The notes below the pieces were generated by a model, which was not told the origin of the DNA, did not search any database, and saw only the letters and a list, made by a program, of their open reading frames with translations. Source: Kitasatospora aureofaciens (lineage in GTDB: Bacteria; Actinomycetota; Actinomycetes; Streptomycetales; Streptomycetaceae). From it: a DNA stretch of 64,000 nucleotides. The stretch covers positions 340,379 through 404,378 of the forward strand of contig JODU01000015.1 in NCBI GenBank assembly GCA_000720845.1, given 5' to 3'. Shown in pieces: positions 53,388-61,567 of this stretch. Both the position numbers and the translations under genes were made by a program. Position 1 is the stretch's first letter. Every line of letters starts with the position of its first letter.

Positions 53388-54713
53388 TCAGATGTGGCCG
53401 TCCTCCAGCATTTCGGTCACGAGCGCCGCGATCTGGGACCTCTCGGAGCGCGTCAGGGTGACGTGCGCGAAGAGCGGATGCCCCTTCAGCTTCTCGACGA
53501 CGGCGACGACCCCGTCGTACCGGCCCACCCGCAGATTGTCCCGTTGGGCCACGTCATGGGTGAGTACGACGCGTGAGTTGGCCCCGATCCGGGACAGCAC
53601 GGTCAGCAGGACGTTCCGCTCCAGCGACTGGGCCTCGTCGACGATCACGAAGGCGTCGTGCAGCGAGCGTCCCCGGATGTGGGTGAGCGGCAGCACCTCC
53701 AGCATCCCGCGCGCGGTCACCTCCTCGATGACCTCCCGGCTGGTGACCGCCGACAGCGTGTCGAAGACCGCCTGCGCCCAGGGGCTCATCTTCTCGGCCT
53801 CGGAGCCGGGCAGATAGCCGAGCTCCTGCCCGCCCACCGCGTACAGCGGACGGAAGACCATCACCTTCTGGTGCTGCCGGCGCTCCAGCACGGCCTCCAG
53901 TCCCGCGCACAGCGCGAGCGCCGACTTGCCGGTGCCGGCCCGGCCGCCCATCGACACGATGCCGATGTCCGGGTCGAGGAGCAGGTCGAGGGCGATCCGC
54001 TGCTCGGCGCTGCGGCCCTTGATGCCGAACGCCTCCCGGTCGCCGCGCACCAGCCGGACGTTCCCGTCGGGCGTGACCCGGCCGAGCGCCTTGCCGCGCT
54101 CCGACTGGATGGTCAGACCGGTGTGCACGGGCAGCTCGGCGGCCTCGGGGACGTGGACCCGGCCCTCCTCGAAGAGCACGTCCACCTGTTCACCCGGCAG
54201 GGTGAGTTCGGACATCCCGGTCCAGCCGGAGGCGTCCGTGATGGCCAGCTCGGCGCGGTACTCCTCGGCGAGGAGTCCGACGGAGGACGCCTTGATCCTG
54301 AGGGGGAGGTCCTTGGAGACGACGGTGACGTCGAATCCCTCCGCCTGCAGGTTGCGGGCGACCGCGAGGATGCGGGAGTCGTTGTCCCCAAGGCGGTAGC
54401 CGGTGGGCAGCACGCTGGGGTCCGAGTGGTTGAGCTCGACACGGACGGTGCCGCCGAGGTCCCCGATCGGGATGGGGGCGTCGAGGCGACCGTGCCGCAC
54501 CCGGAACTCGTCGAGCAGGCGCAGGGCCTGCCGGGCGAAGTACCCGAGTTCGGGATGGTGCCGTTTGGCCTCCAACTCCGTCACCACGACGATGGGGAGC
54601 ACGACCTCGTGCTCGTCGAAGCGGTTCAGGGCGTTCGGGTCGGCCAGCAGGACGCTGGTGTCGAGAACGTAGGTGCGCCTGTCGGGCTTGTGGCGCTTTG
54701 TGCTGGTCACCAC
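53388..54713 (-). CDS. PIN-PhoH fusion ATPase (PhoH2-like)
   Basis: Protein of 441 residues joining an N-terminal PIN ribonuclease domain (TYVLDTSVLLADPNALNRFD, VVVTELEAKRHHPELG, RLGDNDSRILAVARNLQAEG) to a C-terminal PhoH P-loop domain with Walker A GRAGTGKSALALCAG, Walker B FVIVDEAQSLERN and a Q/R-rich C-terminus. In mycobacteria PhoH2 is an RNA helicase/RNase. The GTG at 54713 is given; the next GTG at 54710 is equally possible, and a longer frame reaching 54815 crosses a 24-base tandem repeat and is rejected. It is transcribed alone. Confidence 0.92.
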   Translation of the reverse strand: MVTSTKRHKPDRRTYVLDTSVLLADPNALNRFDEHEVVLPIVVVTELEAKRHHPELGYFARQALRLLDEFRVRHGRLDAPIPIGDLGGTVRVELNHSDPSVLPTGYRLGDNDSRILAVARNLQAEGFDVTVVSKDLPLRIKASSVGLLAEEYRAELAITDASGWTGMSELTLPGEQVDVLFEEGRVHVPEAAELPVHTGLTIQSERGKALGRVTPDGNVRLVRGDREAFGIKGRSAEQRIALDLLLDPDIGIVSMGGRAGTGKSALALCAGLEAVLERRQHQKVMVFRPLYAVGGQELGYLPGSEAEKMSPWAQAVFDTLSAVTSREVIEEVTARGMLEVLPLTHIRGRSLHDAFVIVDEAQSLERNVLLTVLSRIGANSRVVLTHDVAQRDNLRVGRYDGVVAVVEKLKGHPLFAHVTLTRSERSQIAALVTEMLEDGHI

Positions 54714-54770
54714 GGAAGGACGTACCCCCTCGGAAGAGGTCGGGGAGCGACGGAGTGGACGCAGGGCCGG

Positions 54771-54840
54771 GAGGGCGGGAACGAGCCGCGCCGGGAGGGC
54801 GGGAACGAGCCGCACCCGGAGGGCGGGAACGAGCCGACCG
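54771..54840. repeat. 24-base tandem repeat, nearly three copies
   Basis: The unit starts GAGGGCGGGAACGAGCCG and recurs at 54771, 54795 and 54819 with small changes at the end of each unit. It lies 58 bases upstream of the phoH-type start, in its likely promoter or leader. Confidence 0.92.
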
Positions 54841-55132
54841 GTCCAGGGCCCGCCTGGCCGTTCACGTCCCGTCCGCGGGGCGGACGGGAACGGCCGGGCT
54901 GGTCCTTGGGGCCGCCCTGCACTGGCGCGGGCCGTGGACCGGCCCTCCGCCGCGTCTTCCGTGCCGTGACCGCACGGTGGGGCTGGTGCAAAGGGCCTCC
55001 CGGGCGGACGGCTCCGTGCCGTCCGCTGAGATCCGACACCCGTGGTTCGGGCGTCGACCTGCTTGGCTTATGCCCTCGAACAAGCGCCGCCATGCCACGA
55101 CACGGGACGGCGCACCGGTGAACTCCTCGTTA

Positions 55133-55159
55133 CGGGCGCCCCACTCGCGGGGGCGCCCG
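55133..55159. other. 10-bp perfect hairpin next to the T-run terminator
   Basis: CGGGCGCCCC (55133-55142) pairs with GGGGCGCCCG (55150-55159). On the minus strand it follows directly after the T-run terminator at 55169-55213, so a transcript would meet two hairpins in a row. Confidence 0.8.
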
Positions 55160-55168
55160 GGAGAGCAC

Positions 55169-55213
55169 AAAAAAAACGGGCCGGTCCGTGGGGGGGGGAG
55201 ACGGACCGGCCCG
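55169..55213 (-). terminator. Intrinsic terminator on the minus strand with an eight-T run
   Basis: CGGGCCGGTCCGT (55177-55189) pairs perfectly with ACGGACCGGCCCG (55201-55213) around an 11-base G-rich loop. Read on the minus strand the stem is followed by eight T residues (55169-55176), a classical intrinsic terminator that is rare in this GC-rich genome. No minus-strand gene lies directly upstream. Confidence 0.88.
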
Positions 55214-55525
55214 AGGGGGGGTTTCCACCATAACCCTTCGTAAGTGATGCTGCGTGCATCGGCGTGCCACAACTACTCTCCGGAGTCGCACGGCGACGCC
55301 CGGATGACCACGGAGGCCCTCATTCCGCCCCGAACGGTGGCCAAATCACCGTGCGCCACCGGGCGAGCCGCCGATTCGGGTGCGACTGGAGTGACCCGGC
55401 CGGGCCGACGAGGGGCGCCGCAGCAGGGAAGCCCCTTTCCCCCGTCCGGGTGACGTCACCGGGACGCCGAAGCTTGACCCGGCCTCGGTCCGGCGCTCGA
55501 CCGGCGGGCGACCGATGCCCGATCC

Positions 55526-55558
55526 GGCACCGCGCAGCCCCCTCCACTGCGCGGTGCC
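55526..55558. other. 12-bp hairpin with a CCCCCTCCA loop, possible small-RNA element
   Basis: GGCACCGCGCAG (55526-55537) pairs perfectly with CTGCGCGGTGCC (55547-55558). Read on the plus strand the loop contains CCTCC, complementary to a Shine-Dalgarno sequence. This is a feature of some small RNAs, but no promoter or terminator was identified for a plus-strand transcript. Confidence 0.4.
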
Positions 55559-55787
55559 ACGCACGAGACTTTGCTCACGCGAATCACCTGGGCTCGAACT
55601 TACGCGACCGGGTGCGTCGAGTTCGACCCGAGAAGGACAACGGTGAATAACGATGTGGAAACCCTGTGAGGATCGACAAGCGGTTCCGCACCCTGCCGCC
55701 AGCGCGTAGATATTTGCGAAGGTGCGCCCCTTAAATCCGGAAGATCCCCTCTCCCCCGCTCCCTCCCGACGACCGAAACGGTCCCTG

Positions 55788-55818
55788 GAGGGGTAGGACG
55801 ACTTCCGTCCTACCCCTC
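55788..55818. promoter_or_regulatory. 13-bp perfect palindrome 15 bases upstream of the AlkZ-like start
   Basis: GAGGGGTAGGACG (55788-55800) and CGTCCTACCCCTC (55806-55818) are perfectly complementary with a five-base spacer. Its position directly ahead of the ATG suits an operator for a repressor, or a hairpin in the message leader. Confidence 0.6.
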
Positions 55819-55833
55819 TCCTAACGTCACCTC

Positions 55834-57045
55834 ATGACGAAGACGACGGGGATCACTTGGGCCGCGGCGAGCGCACGACGATTCGAACGGCAGTTCCTGG
55901 CCAAGTACGCCCGTACGGGCACGCCCGTCGCCGACGTGGCCGCCTCGATGCTGGGTGTCCACGCCCAGGTACTGTCCGCGGCCGAGCTGTCGGTCGGCCT
56001 GCGGGCCGACGGCGTGGCCCGCGCGGACGTACGCGGCGCCCTGTGGCCGACCGTCTCGCCCACCGCGCCGCCCTCCCCGCCTCCTCCCCCGCCCTCGCTG
56101 GTGAAGGCGCACGGCCCACGCGGGACGGTGCACCTGCTCCCGGCCCGCGACCTGCCGATGTGGTGCGCCGCCCTGCCCGCGATCCCGGCCCGCACGGCCG
56201 CCTCCGCCACCGGCGCCCACCTCACCGAGGAGCAGGCCGGGCAGGTGGTGGCGGCGATCGCCGACGCGCTCGACGGCGCCTTCCTGACCGTCGACGAACT
56301 CGGCGAGGAGGTCGTCGCCCGTACCGGCCCCTGGGCCGGTGACCTGGTCATGCCTGCCTTCCAGACCATGTGGCCCCGCTGGCGCCAGGTCATGCACCGG
56401 GCCGGCCAGTGCGGCGCCCTCTCCTTCGGCCCGAACCGCGGCCGCAAGGTGACGTACACCCGCCCGCCCCACTTCACCCCGCTGCCGCCCGAGGAGGCGT
56501 CGCGACTCCTCGTACGCCGATACCTGTACGCGTACGGACCCGCGACACCGCAGCACTTCGCCCGCTGGCTGGCCGCACCGCCCGGCTGGGCGAAGGCCCA
56601 CTACGCGGAACTGGCCGCCGCGGGCGAGATCGAGGAGGTCCGCTTCGAGGGGGCGCCGGCGTGGGTGGTGGCCGGCGACACCGGGTTCCCGGACACCGCG
56701 GAGCGGGACGAACTGACCCGGGGGGTGCGGTTGCTGCCGTACTTCGACGCGTACGTCGTCGCCGCGCAGCCGCGGGAGCTGCTCTTCCCGGGGGCCGCGT
56801 ACCGGCGGGCTCTGGCGGGCGGGCAGGCCGGCAACTTCCCCGTGCTGCTGGTGGACGGGGTCGTGGCGGGCGTCTGGCACCAGCGCCGCCGGGGCCGCCG
56901 TACGACGGTCACGGTGGAGCCGCTTGGCCCCCTGACGGCACGGCAGGAACGCGAGCTGGCGGACCGTGTGGAACGGGTGGGGGCCGTACTGGAGGCGGGG
57001 GCGGAGCTGGTGATCGGGGAGGTGACGGTCGGGGCGCACGCGTGA
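55834..57045 (+). CDS. Winged-helix AlkZ-like (HTH_42 family) protein
   Basis: Protein of 403 residues of the family that includes the DNA glycosylase AlkZ, which unhooks alkylated bases and crosslinks. The N-terminal winged helix contains ASMLGVHAQVLSAAELSVGL, where characterised members have their catalytic QxQ or QxD signature; here the motif is HAQV. Later segments are PRGTVHLLPARDLPMWCAAL, RRYLYAYGPATPQHFARWLA and VRLLPYFDAYVVAAQPRELL, all typical. An unusual proline stretch (about 75-87) interrupts the N-terminal domain. It converges on a methyltransferase gene. A genuine glycosylase activity is possible but unproven. Confidence 0.85.
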   Translation: MTKTTGITWAAASARRFERQFLAKYARTGTPVADVAASMLGVHAQVLSAAELSVGLRADGVARADVRGALWPTVSPTAPPSPPPPPPSLVKAHGPRGTVHLLPARDLPMWCAALPAIPARTAASATGAHLTEEQAGQVVAAIADALDGAFLTVDELGEEVVARTGPWAGDLVMPAFQTMWPRWRQVMHRAGQCGALSFGPNRGRKVTYTRPPHFTPLPPEEASRLLVRRYLYAYGPATPQHFARWLAAPPGWAKAHYAELAAAGEIEEVRFEGAPAWVVAGDTGFPDTAERDELTRGVRLLPYFDAYVVAAQPRELLFPGAAYRRALAGGQAGNFPVLLVDGVVAGVWHQRRRGRRTTVTVEPLGPLTARQERELADRVERVGAVLEAGAELVIGEVTVGAHA

Positions 57046-57068
57046 GGACCGCATGCCGGGGGTGGTGG

Positions 57069-57914
57069 TCAGGGCGTCGCCGGCGGCCTGCGCGCGTCGA
57101 AGAGGTGACGGGAGCTGTGGGCGACGAACGGTCCCTCGTCCTCGATGCGCTCGTGCAGGTCGCGCAGCCGGTCCCGGTACGCCTCGACGGTGAACCCGGG
57201 GACCATCCACACCACCTTGCGCAGGAAGTGGACCACGGCACCGACGTCGAAGAACTCCATCCGCAGCCGCTCCGCCCGCACCTCCACCACCTCCAGCCCG
57301 GCCGCCTCGGCGTCGGCGCGCTCACGCTCCGGGTGACGGTGCCGGTGGCTCGCTTCCGGCAGCGGCCCGAGGAAGTACTCGATGAGCTCGAAGACGCTGG
57401 CGGGCCCGACGTGCTGGGCGAAGTAGGTGCCGCCGGGCGCGAGCACGCGGGCCAGCTCGTCCCAGTGCGGCTCGACGGGATGCCGGCTGACGACCAGGTC
57501 GAAGGCGCCGTCCGCGAAGGGAAGGGGCGCGTCGTCCGCCGAGGCGACCACCGGGACCCCGCGCGTGCGCAGCAGCCGGGTGGCCTCGGCGACGTTGGGC
57601 TCCCAGCCCTCGGTGGCGACGACGAGCGGGGCGCGCTGCGGGCCGGCGGCTTCGAGGGCGAAGTCCAGCACCTCCCCTCCCCCGGTCTGCACGTCCAGTA
57701 CGGCGGTGGCCCCGGCCAGCCGCTCCGCCATGGACCGGGCGTATCCCCAGGACGGCCGGGCCTCGGTGGCCCGTCCCTCGAACCAGGAGAAGTCCCACCC
57801 CTCGGTGGGAACGGCGGCGCCCTCGGCCACGAGTTCGTCGAAGTCACGGCTGGCGGAACGGCGGACGGAACGGCGCGTCGAGCGATCGTTGTCGAAGGAG
57901 GGGTCGGCGGACAT
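57069..57914 (-). CDS. Class I SAM-dependent methyltransferase
   Basis: Protein of 281 residues. The SAM-binding core is AVLDVQTGGGEVLDFALEAA, a slightly degenerate DxGxGxG with Gln and Thr, followed by VVATEGWEPNV, FADGAFDLVVSRHPVE and RVLAPGGTYFAQHVGP. The C-terminal part EVVEVRAERLRMEFFDVGAV resembles a group of actinobacterial methyltransferases of unknown acceptor. Its ATG at 57914 lies two bases after the stop of the LLM oxidoreductase gene, so the two form an operon. Confidence 0.87.
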   Translation of the reverse strand: MSADPSFDNDRSTRRSVRRSASRDFDELVAEGAAVPTEGWDFSWFEGRATEARPSWGYARSMAERLAGATAVLDVQTGGGEVLDFALEAAGPQRAPLVVATEGWEPNVAEATRLLRTRGVPVVASADDAPLPFADGAFDLVVSRHPVEPHWDELARVLAPGGTYFAQHVGPASVFELIEYFLGPLPEASHRHRHPERERADAEAAGLEVVEVRAERLRMEFFDVGAVVHFLRKVVWMVPGFTVEAYRDRLRDLHERIEDEGPFVAHSSRHLFDARRPPATP

Positions 57915-57916
57915 GA

Positions 57917-58792
57917 CTAGGCCACCACCAAGGGCCGGACCTGCTCGGCGGCGAACCGCACGAATCCCTCCGGGTCGGGCTCGTCGCCGGTGGGCTGGAG
58001 GATCACGGTGTCGGCCCCGGCCCCGGCCAGCCGCCGCACGGCGTCGGCGACGGCCTCGGCGCCCCCGGCGGCCCCGAGGTCCGGGACGTCCCCGACGCCT
58101 TCGGCGACCAGCTCGCTCCGGAGCCTTTCACCGGCGCCGGGGCCGGTGGCGGTGAGGAGATACACGACGACCCTGTGCGCGTCCGTCCGGCCGGCCGCGG
58201 CCCGCCCCTCGTCGATGAGGCGCCGGGCGCGGCGCACCCCGTCCGGCGGAGTGTTCGCCGTGAGCACGGTCCCGTCGGCGGCCTCACCGGCCAGCCGCAG
58301 CGAACGGGGCCCGGTGGCGCCGGCCAGCACCTCGACGGCCTGCTCCGGCGGCCAGTCCAGCGCGACGTCGTCAAGCCGGACGTAGCGCCCCTTCGATGTC
58401 ACCCGTTCCCCGCCCAGCAACGCCCGCAGCGCCACGAGGTGCTCCCGCAGCAGCGTGAGCGGCGACTCGGCCCGCGCCCCGACCTGCCCCATCCAGTCCT
58501 GCACCCCGTGCCCCACGCCGAGGACGGCACGGCCGGGGAACATCCGGTGCAGCGTGGCGGCCTCCATCGCGGTGACGGCCACGTTCCGCAACGGCACGGG
58601 CAGCAGCCCGACCCCGACCCGCACCCGCTCGGTCCACGCGAGGGCGGCGGCGGCCGTGGAGATCCCGCCCTCGCGGAAGCAGTCCTCCCACAGCCACAGC
58701 TCCTCGAGCCCCACCTCATCGGCGACACGCGCCACGGCACGCAGCCGCTCGGGGGCGAGCTGGGGGCGGAATACGGCACCGAGTCCAGTCAT
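57917..58792 (-). CDS. LLM-class (probably F420-dependent) oxidoreductase
   Basis: Luciferase-like flavin/F420 oxidoreductase of 291 residues. Family features include LRAVARVADEVGLEELWLWE, VRVGVGLLPVPLRNVAVTAM, GRAVLGVGHGVQDWMGQVG and VLAGATGPRSLRLAGEAADG. Lack of a flavin-monooxygenase partner and abundance in actinobacteria favour F420 as cofactor. The downstream methyltransferase gene starts two bases after its stop. Upstream is the 3' end of the T7SS-linked operon, 49 bases away on the same strand. The substrate is unknown. Confidence 0.88.
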   Translation of the reverse strand: MTGLGAVFRPQLAPERLRAVARVADEVGLEELWLWEDCFREGGISTAAAALAWTERVRVGVGLLPVPLRNVAVTAMEAATLHRMFPGRAVLGVGHGVQDWMGQVGARAESPLTLLREHLVALRALLGGERVTSKGRYVRLDDVALDWPPEQAVEVLAGATGPRSLRLAGEAADGTVLTANTPPDGVRRARRLIDEGRAAAGRTDAHRVVVYLLTATGPGAGERLRSELVAEGVGDVPDLGAAGGAEAVADAVRRLAGAGADTVILQPTGDEPDPEGFVRFAAEQVRPLVVA

Positions 58793-58841
58793 GCTGCCTT
58801 CCTACCGTCGGCCGAGGCCCCGTTCAACACGATTACGAGGC

Positions 58842-59504
58842 TTACGGGACCGCCCCCAGCGGTCCCTCGAAACGAACGGTCTCGACGATCCCCCTCAACA
58901 ACCCCCGGTACTCCTCCCGACGCCCGACCGCCCCGGTACTGACCGTGAACACGGCCATCCGCTTGCAGTCGGGATGCGGGAGGTGAGCGTGAACCTGGAG
59001 GAGGGGGAGCTGGGGGAGGGGGCTTTCGGCGGCGTGACGCAATGTGGTCTCGCTGAGGACCGCGGGACCGCAGGGAAGTTCCTCAAAGGCGATGTGCGAA
59101 TGCCCCTTGGCCGAGGTGACAGCACGGGCCGCCGTTACGCCACGGGGCGCCATGTTCGTATCGCGCCAAGAGATGGTGAAGAGGGAGAGCAGAGGTGCAC
59201 TCGTAAGTGCGATGTCGTCGCGATGCAGCCCGACCGAACAGTGGACCGTGCCGAAACCACACAGCGCCCCGAGCATCCGCTGCACCGAAGCGACCTGACC
59301 AACGAACCGCTGACGCACCAATTCACTGGGCGCGGCTTCGAGTAACGGTGCGACAGCTTCGCGCATCGCTTCGGCATCCGAGGATCCGGGTTCGGCCAGC
59401 AGGGAGCTGAGCGGCACGGGAATGAACCCTGCCGGCTCGGCGAACCACAGTTCTGCGTGTGCGTCTTTGACGGATTCGTGCACCAAGATACGGGGAGTGG
59501 CCAT
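58842..59504 (-). CDS. Uncharacterised protein, last gene of the T7SS-linked cluster
   Basis: Cytoplasmic-looking protein of 220 residues without signal peptide or membrane helix. It begins ATPRILVHESVKDAHAELWF and contains LHRDDIALTSAPLLSLFTIS, APRGVTAARAVTSAKGHSHI and FEELPCGPAVLSETTLRHAA. I do not recognise a family with confidence. AAAGG precedes the ATG at 59504, 18 bases after the stop of the upstream membrane-protein gene. Its place at the end of a cluster with WXG100-type genes suggests a chaperone, secretion-linked or immunity role. This is inference only. Confidence 0.75.
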   Translation of the reverse strand: MATPRILVHESVKDAHAELWFAEPAGFIPVPLSSLLAEPGSSDAEAMREAVAPLLEAAPSELVRQRFVGQVASVQRMLGALCGFGTVHCSVGLHRDDIALTSAPLLSLFTISWRDTNMAPRGVTAARAVTSAKGHSHIAFEELPCGPAVLSETTLRHAAESPLPQLPLLQVHAHLPHPDCKRMAVFTVSTGAVGRREEYRGLLRGIVETVRFEGPLGAVP

Positions 59505-59522
59505 GAGGCCTTTCTGTACGGA

Positions 59523-60185
59523 TCAGGAGCGAACGGAAGAAGGGCCAGCGGCCCGACGCCCACGCGCAATGTCGTCGGGGCCGGCGCCCCAGTCGTTGAG
59601 GCACTCATCGTTCCGGGGGTCGATGCGCTGTTCCATGACCTGCATGCGCCGAGGAGCCCGGCCTCTCCGTCCGGGTGCGGCAATGACTCCTGCGAAGCGG
59701 ACATCGCCCGCGAACCAAATTTCCTCGATCTGAGCCTTCAGACACGGCTTGGCACGAGGAGCCATGCGGCGACACCACCATTCCAAGCGCAGATGCCGGG
59801 TAAAAACCACGGGTAGCCACTGGCCTGGCCGAGCAGGGTTAGGAAATTCGAACCAGCCGTAATGCTTGCTGGAGACCTCCGGGCGATCACTCAGCCCGTA
59901 CGGAACATCTCGCAAGAGCTGCCAGCTATAGGTACGCAAGATGCGTAACATCGACAGTGCTGTCGGAAAATAACGCAGTTGTGTAAGTGCACGGTAAGGA
60001 CCGTAAACGAAGTACGGAAGAAACACCCAGACGATCCAGTCGGCCGAGTACACCGAGACACCGAGCAATAGCACCCAGCCACTTACCCAGCCGAATAAAC
60101 CAACGACGTTCATCACCATGTGACTGAGCCAGGCGCGACGGGTGGGCGGATGATCCCATGCAGTCGCGTAGGCGATAGGATCCAC
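59523..60185 (-). CDS. Uncharacterised membrane protein of the T7SS-linked cluster, with a TTA codon
   Basis: Protein of 220 residues beginning MDPIAYATAWDHPPTRRAWL with two hydrophobic helices (about 28-48 and 50-72) and a basic C-terminal half rich in Arg and Trp. The GTG at 60185 with AGGAGGGAAGGA upstream is chosen over the TTG at 60206. It carries a TTA leucine codon at 59946-59948, so its expression should depend on the bldA tRNA, and uses many A/T-ending codons (TTT, GAA, CTA, CCT) unlike its neighbours, suggesting transfer. Directly after the T7SS substrate gene, it could be an immunity or accessory protein. Confidence 0.75.
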   Translation of the reverse strand: MDPIAYATAWDHPPTRRAWLSHMVMNVVGLFGWVSGWVLLLGVSVYSADWIVWVFLPYFVYGPYRALTQLRYFPTALSMLRILRTYSWQLLRDVPYGLSDRPEVSSKHYGWFEFPNPARPGQWLPVVFTRHLRLEWWCRRMAPRAKPCLKAQIEEIWFAGDVRFAGVIAAPGRRGRAPRRMQVMEQRIDPRNDECLNDWGAGPDDIARGRRAAGPSSVRS

Positions 60186-60202
60186 AAGTCCTTCCCTCCT
60201 AC

Positions 60203-61567
60203 TCAATGACAGAAGACGTATCGGGCGATGTCTACAAGACCTCCGCCATCAAGAGCGAGACGCGAGCCGTCGATACCGGCGACAGCACCGTCCTTGATTC
60301 CGTCGTCCTCCGAGTCCACGGCCTTGTTGTACAAGCCGAACCCTCCCGTACCAACGCCGAGCATGCCCGAAGTACCGGCAACGGCATTGGCGGCTCTGCC
60401 GGGGTCGCTAAAGCCACGCACCGCTCGTGCGACCATTGAGTTCTCCAGGTTCGTGATTGCTCCGGCCTCATCGAGAACCTTCGAACCGTAGGTACCGGCC
60501 CGCTGCCAGAAATCCAGTACTTGCCCGCCCCTGCGGATGGCTCGCGTAGCTTCGAACGAGCCCTTGGCCGCTGCCGCGACACCCGGTAGCGCGCCTACGG
60601 CGTCTGCTCCTACTGAGACAGCGTTGCTCCAGAAGTCGGCATCGAGTTCTCCCTCCGTCAACCCGTCCCACAAGGACGCCCGCACTTCCGGGTCTGCAAG
60701 TCGCAGACCAAGCGCCGCCACGCTCAGCCCGGAAGCCGTGAGCATCAAGGCAGCAACCGTCGCGATACCCCAGCCCAGCGGCCCCGCAAGAAGAAGTGCC
60801 ACGACCCCGATCAGACCCGCCACGAAACTGAGGATGTCCGGGAGGTTGTCGCCCAGCCAGTCGAGTGCCTCGTCGAACCAACCCGGCTCGTGCGGCACCA
60901 GCTTCTTCGTGGCGTCGCGGATCTTCCGCGCCCGGTACCCGGCCTTCTCCTCGTGCTCCTCGGCCAGCCTCTTCGCCTTGCCGATGACTTTCTTCAGCTC
61001 GGCCAGCGCGTCATCGAGATCACCGTTCGCGCGCGTGAGTGCCTTGTGCGCGGCATCGCCATCGGCCCCCTCCTTCTTCAGGCCGGGGTCCTGGCCCGCC
61101 GAGTCCGCGCGCCCCTGCGCACGGTCGAGCGCGGCCCGGGCCTCCTTCGCGTCGTCCTCCAGCTTCCTGGCCCGCCGCTGGAAGTCGTCCAGCTCGCCCT
61201 CCCAGCGGTCCAGTTGCCGGGCCGCCTTGCGGACCGAGTGCGCCGCGTTCCTCAGGTTCAGCGGCAACGGACCGCCGTCCAACTGCTCGCGAAAGGCGAC
61301 GGCCGCGTCGCCCTTCCAACAGCTGCCGTCGAGAAGCTTGGTGACGAGGTCGTACGCCTCCTGGAGCACCTTCGCGCATCCGCTGAGCTTCTTCTCCAGC
61401 CCCCGCACGGTCTCCGTGTCCCCCGGCACCGGATTGAAGCCGAGGTGCGGATACCCGGGGTTCGGGATGGGCGGAGCGGACTTGAGCCCCTGCGGCTTGC
61501 CCAGGTCCGCCCGCGACTGCGGGTCGAGAGCGGCGCCGTACTGGTCCTGGCCGGCCGTGACGGTCAC
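60203..61567 (-). CDS. Putative type VII secretion substrate (WXG-like N-terminal domain)
   Basis: Protein of 454 residues. LGFNPVPGDTETVRGLEKKL (42-61) and GSCWKGDAAVAFREQL (81-96) match the N-terminal T7SS-targeting domain of actinobacterial polymorphic toxins, a helical hairpin with a W-x-G-like turn. A coiled coil follows to about 235, then a long hydrophobic stretch (about 250-298) and a C-terminal tail ending DIARYVFCH. The last 150 codons have clearly less GC in third positions than the N-terminal part, as in toxins with exchanged C-termini, but no toxin fold is recognised. Its GTG overlaps the WXG100 gene stop (GTGA). Confidence 0.8.
   Translation of the reverse strand: MTVTAGQDQYGAALDPQSRADLGKPQGLKSAPPIPNPGYPHLGFNPVPGDTETVRGLEKKLSGCAKVLQEAYDLVTKLLDGSCWKGDAAVAFREQLDGGPLPLNLRNAAHSVRKAARQLDRWEGELDDFQRRARKLEDDAKEARAALDRAQGRADSAGQDPGLKKEGADGDAAHKALTRANGDLDDALAELKKVIGKAKRLAEEHEEKAGYRARKIRDATKKLVPHEPGWFDEALDWLGDNLPDILSFVAGLIGVVALLLAGPLGWGIATVAALMLTASGLSVAALGLRLADPEVRASLWDGLTEGELDADFWSNAVSVGADAVGALPGVAAAAKGSFEATRAIRRGGQVLDFWQRAGTYGSKVLDEAGAITNLENSMVARAVRGFSDPGRAANAVAGTSGMLGVGTGGFGLYNKAVDSEDDGIKDGAVAGIDGSRLALDGGGLVDIARYVFCH

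Larger units (their letters stand above)
54714..55833. other. 1.1-kb intergenic region rich in repeats and hairpins
   Basis: No protein gene is supported between the PhoH and AlkZ-like genes. Present are a 24-base tandem repeat (54771-54840), two adjacent hairpins (55133-55159 and 55169-55213, the latter with a T-run on the minus strand), a hairpin with a C-rich loop (55526-55558) and a palindrome just ahead of the AlkZ-like gene (55788-55818). A tiny frame MNNDVETL at 55643-55669 has AAGGA before its GTG but is too short to call. Confidence 0.6.

Noticed and set aside
55643..55669. Eight-codon leader peptide MNNDVETL with AAGGA upstream
   Set aside because: Too short to tell from chance, and there is no attenuator-like pair of hairpins or regulated codons directly after it.
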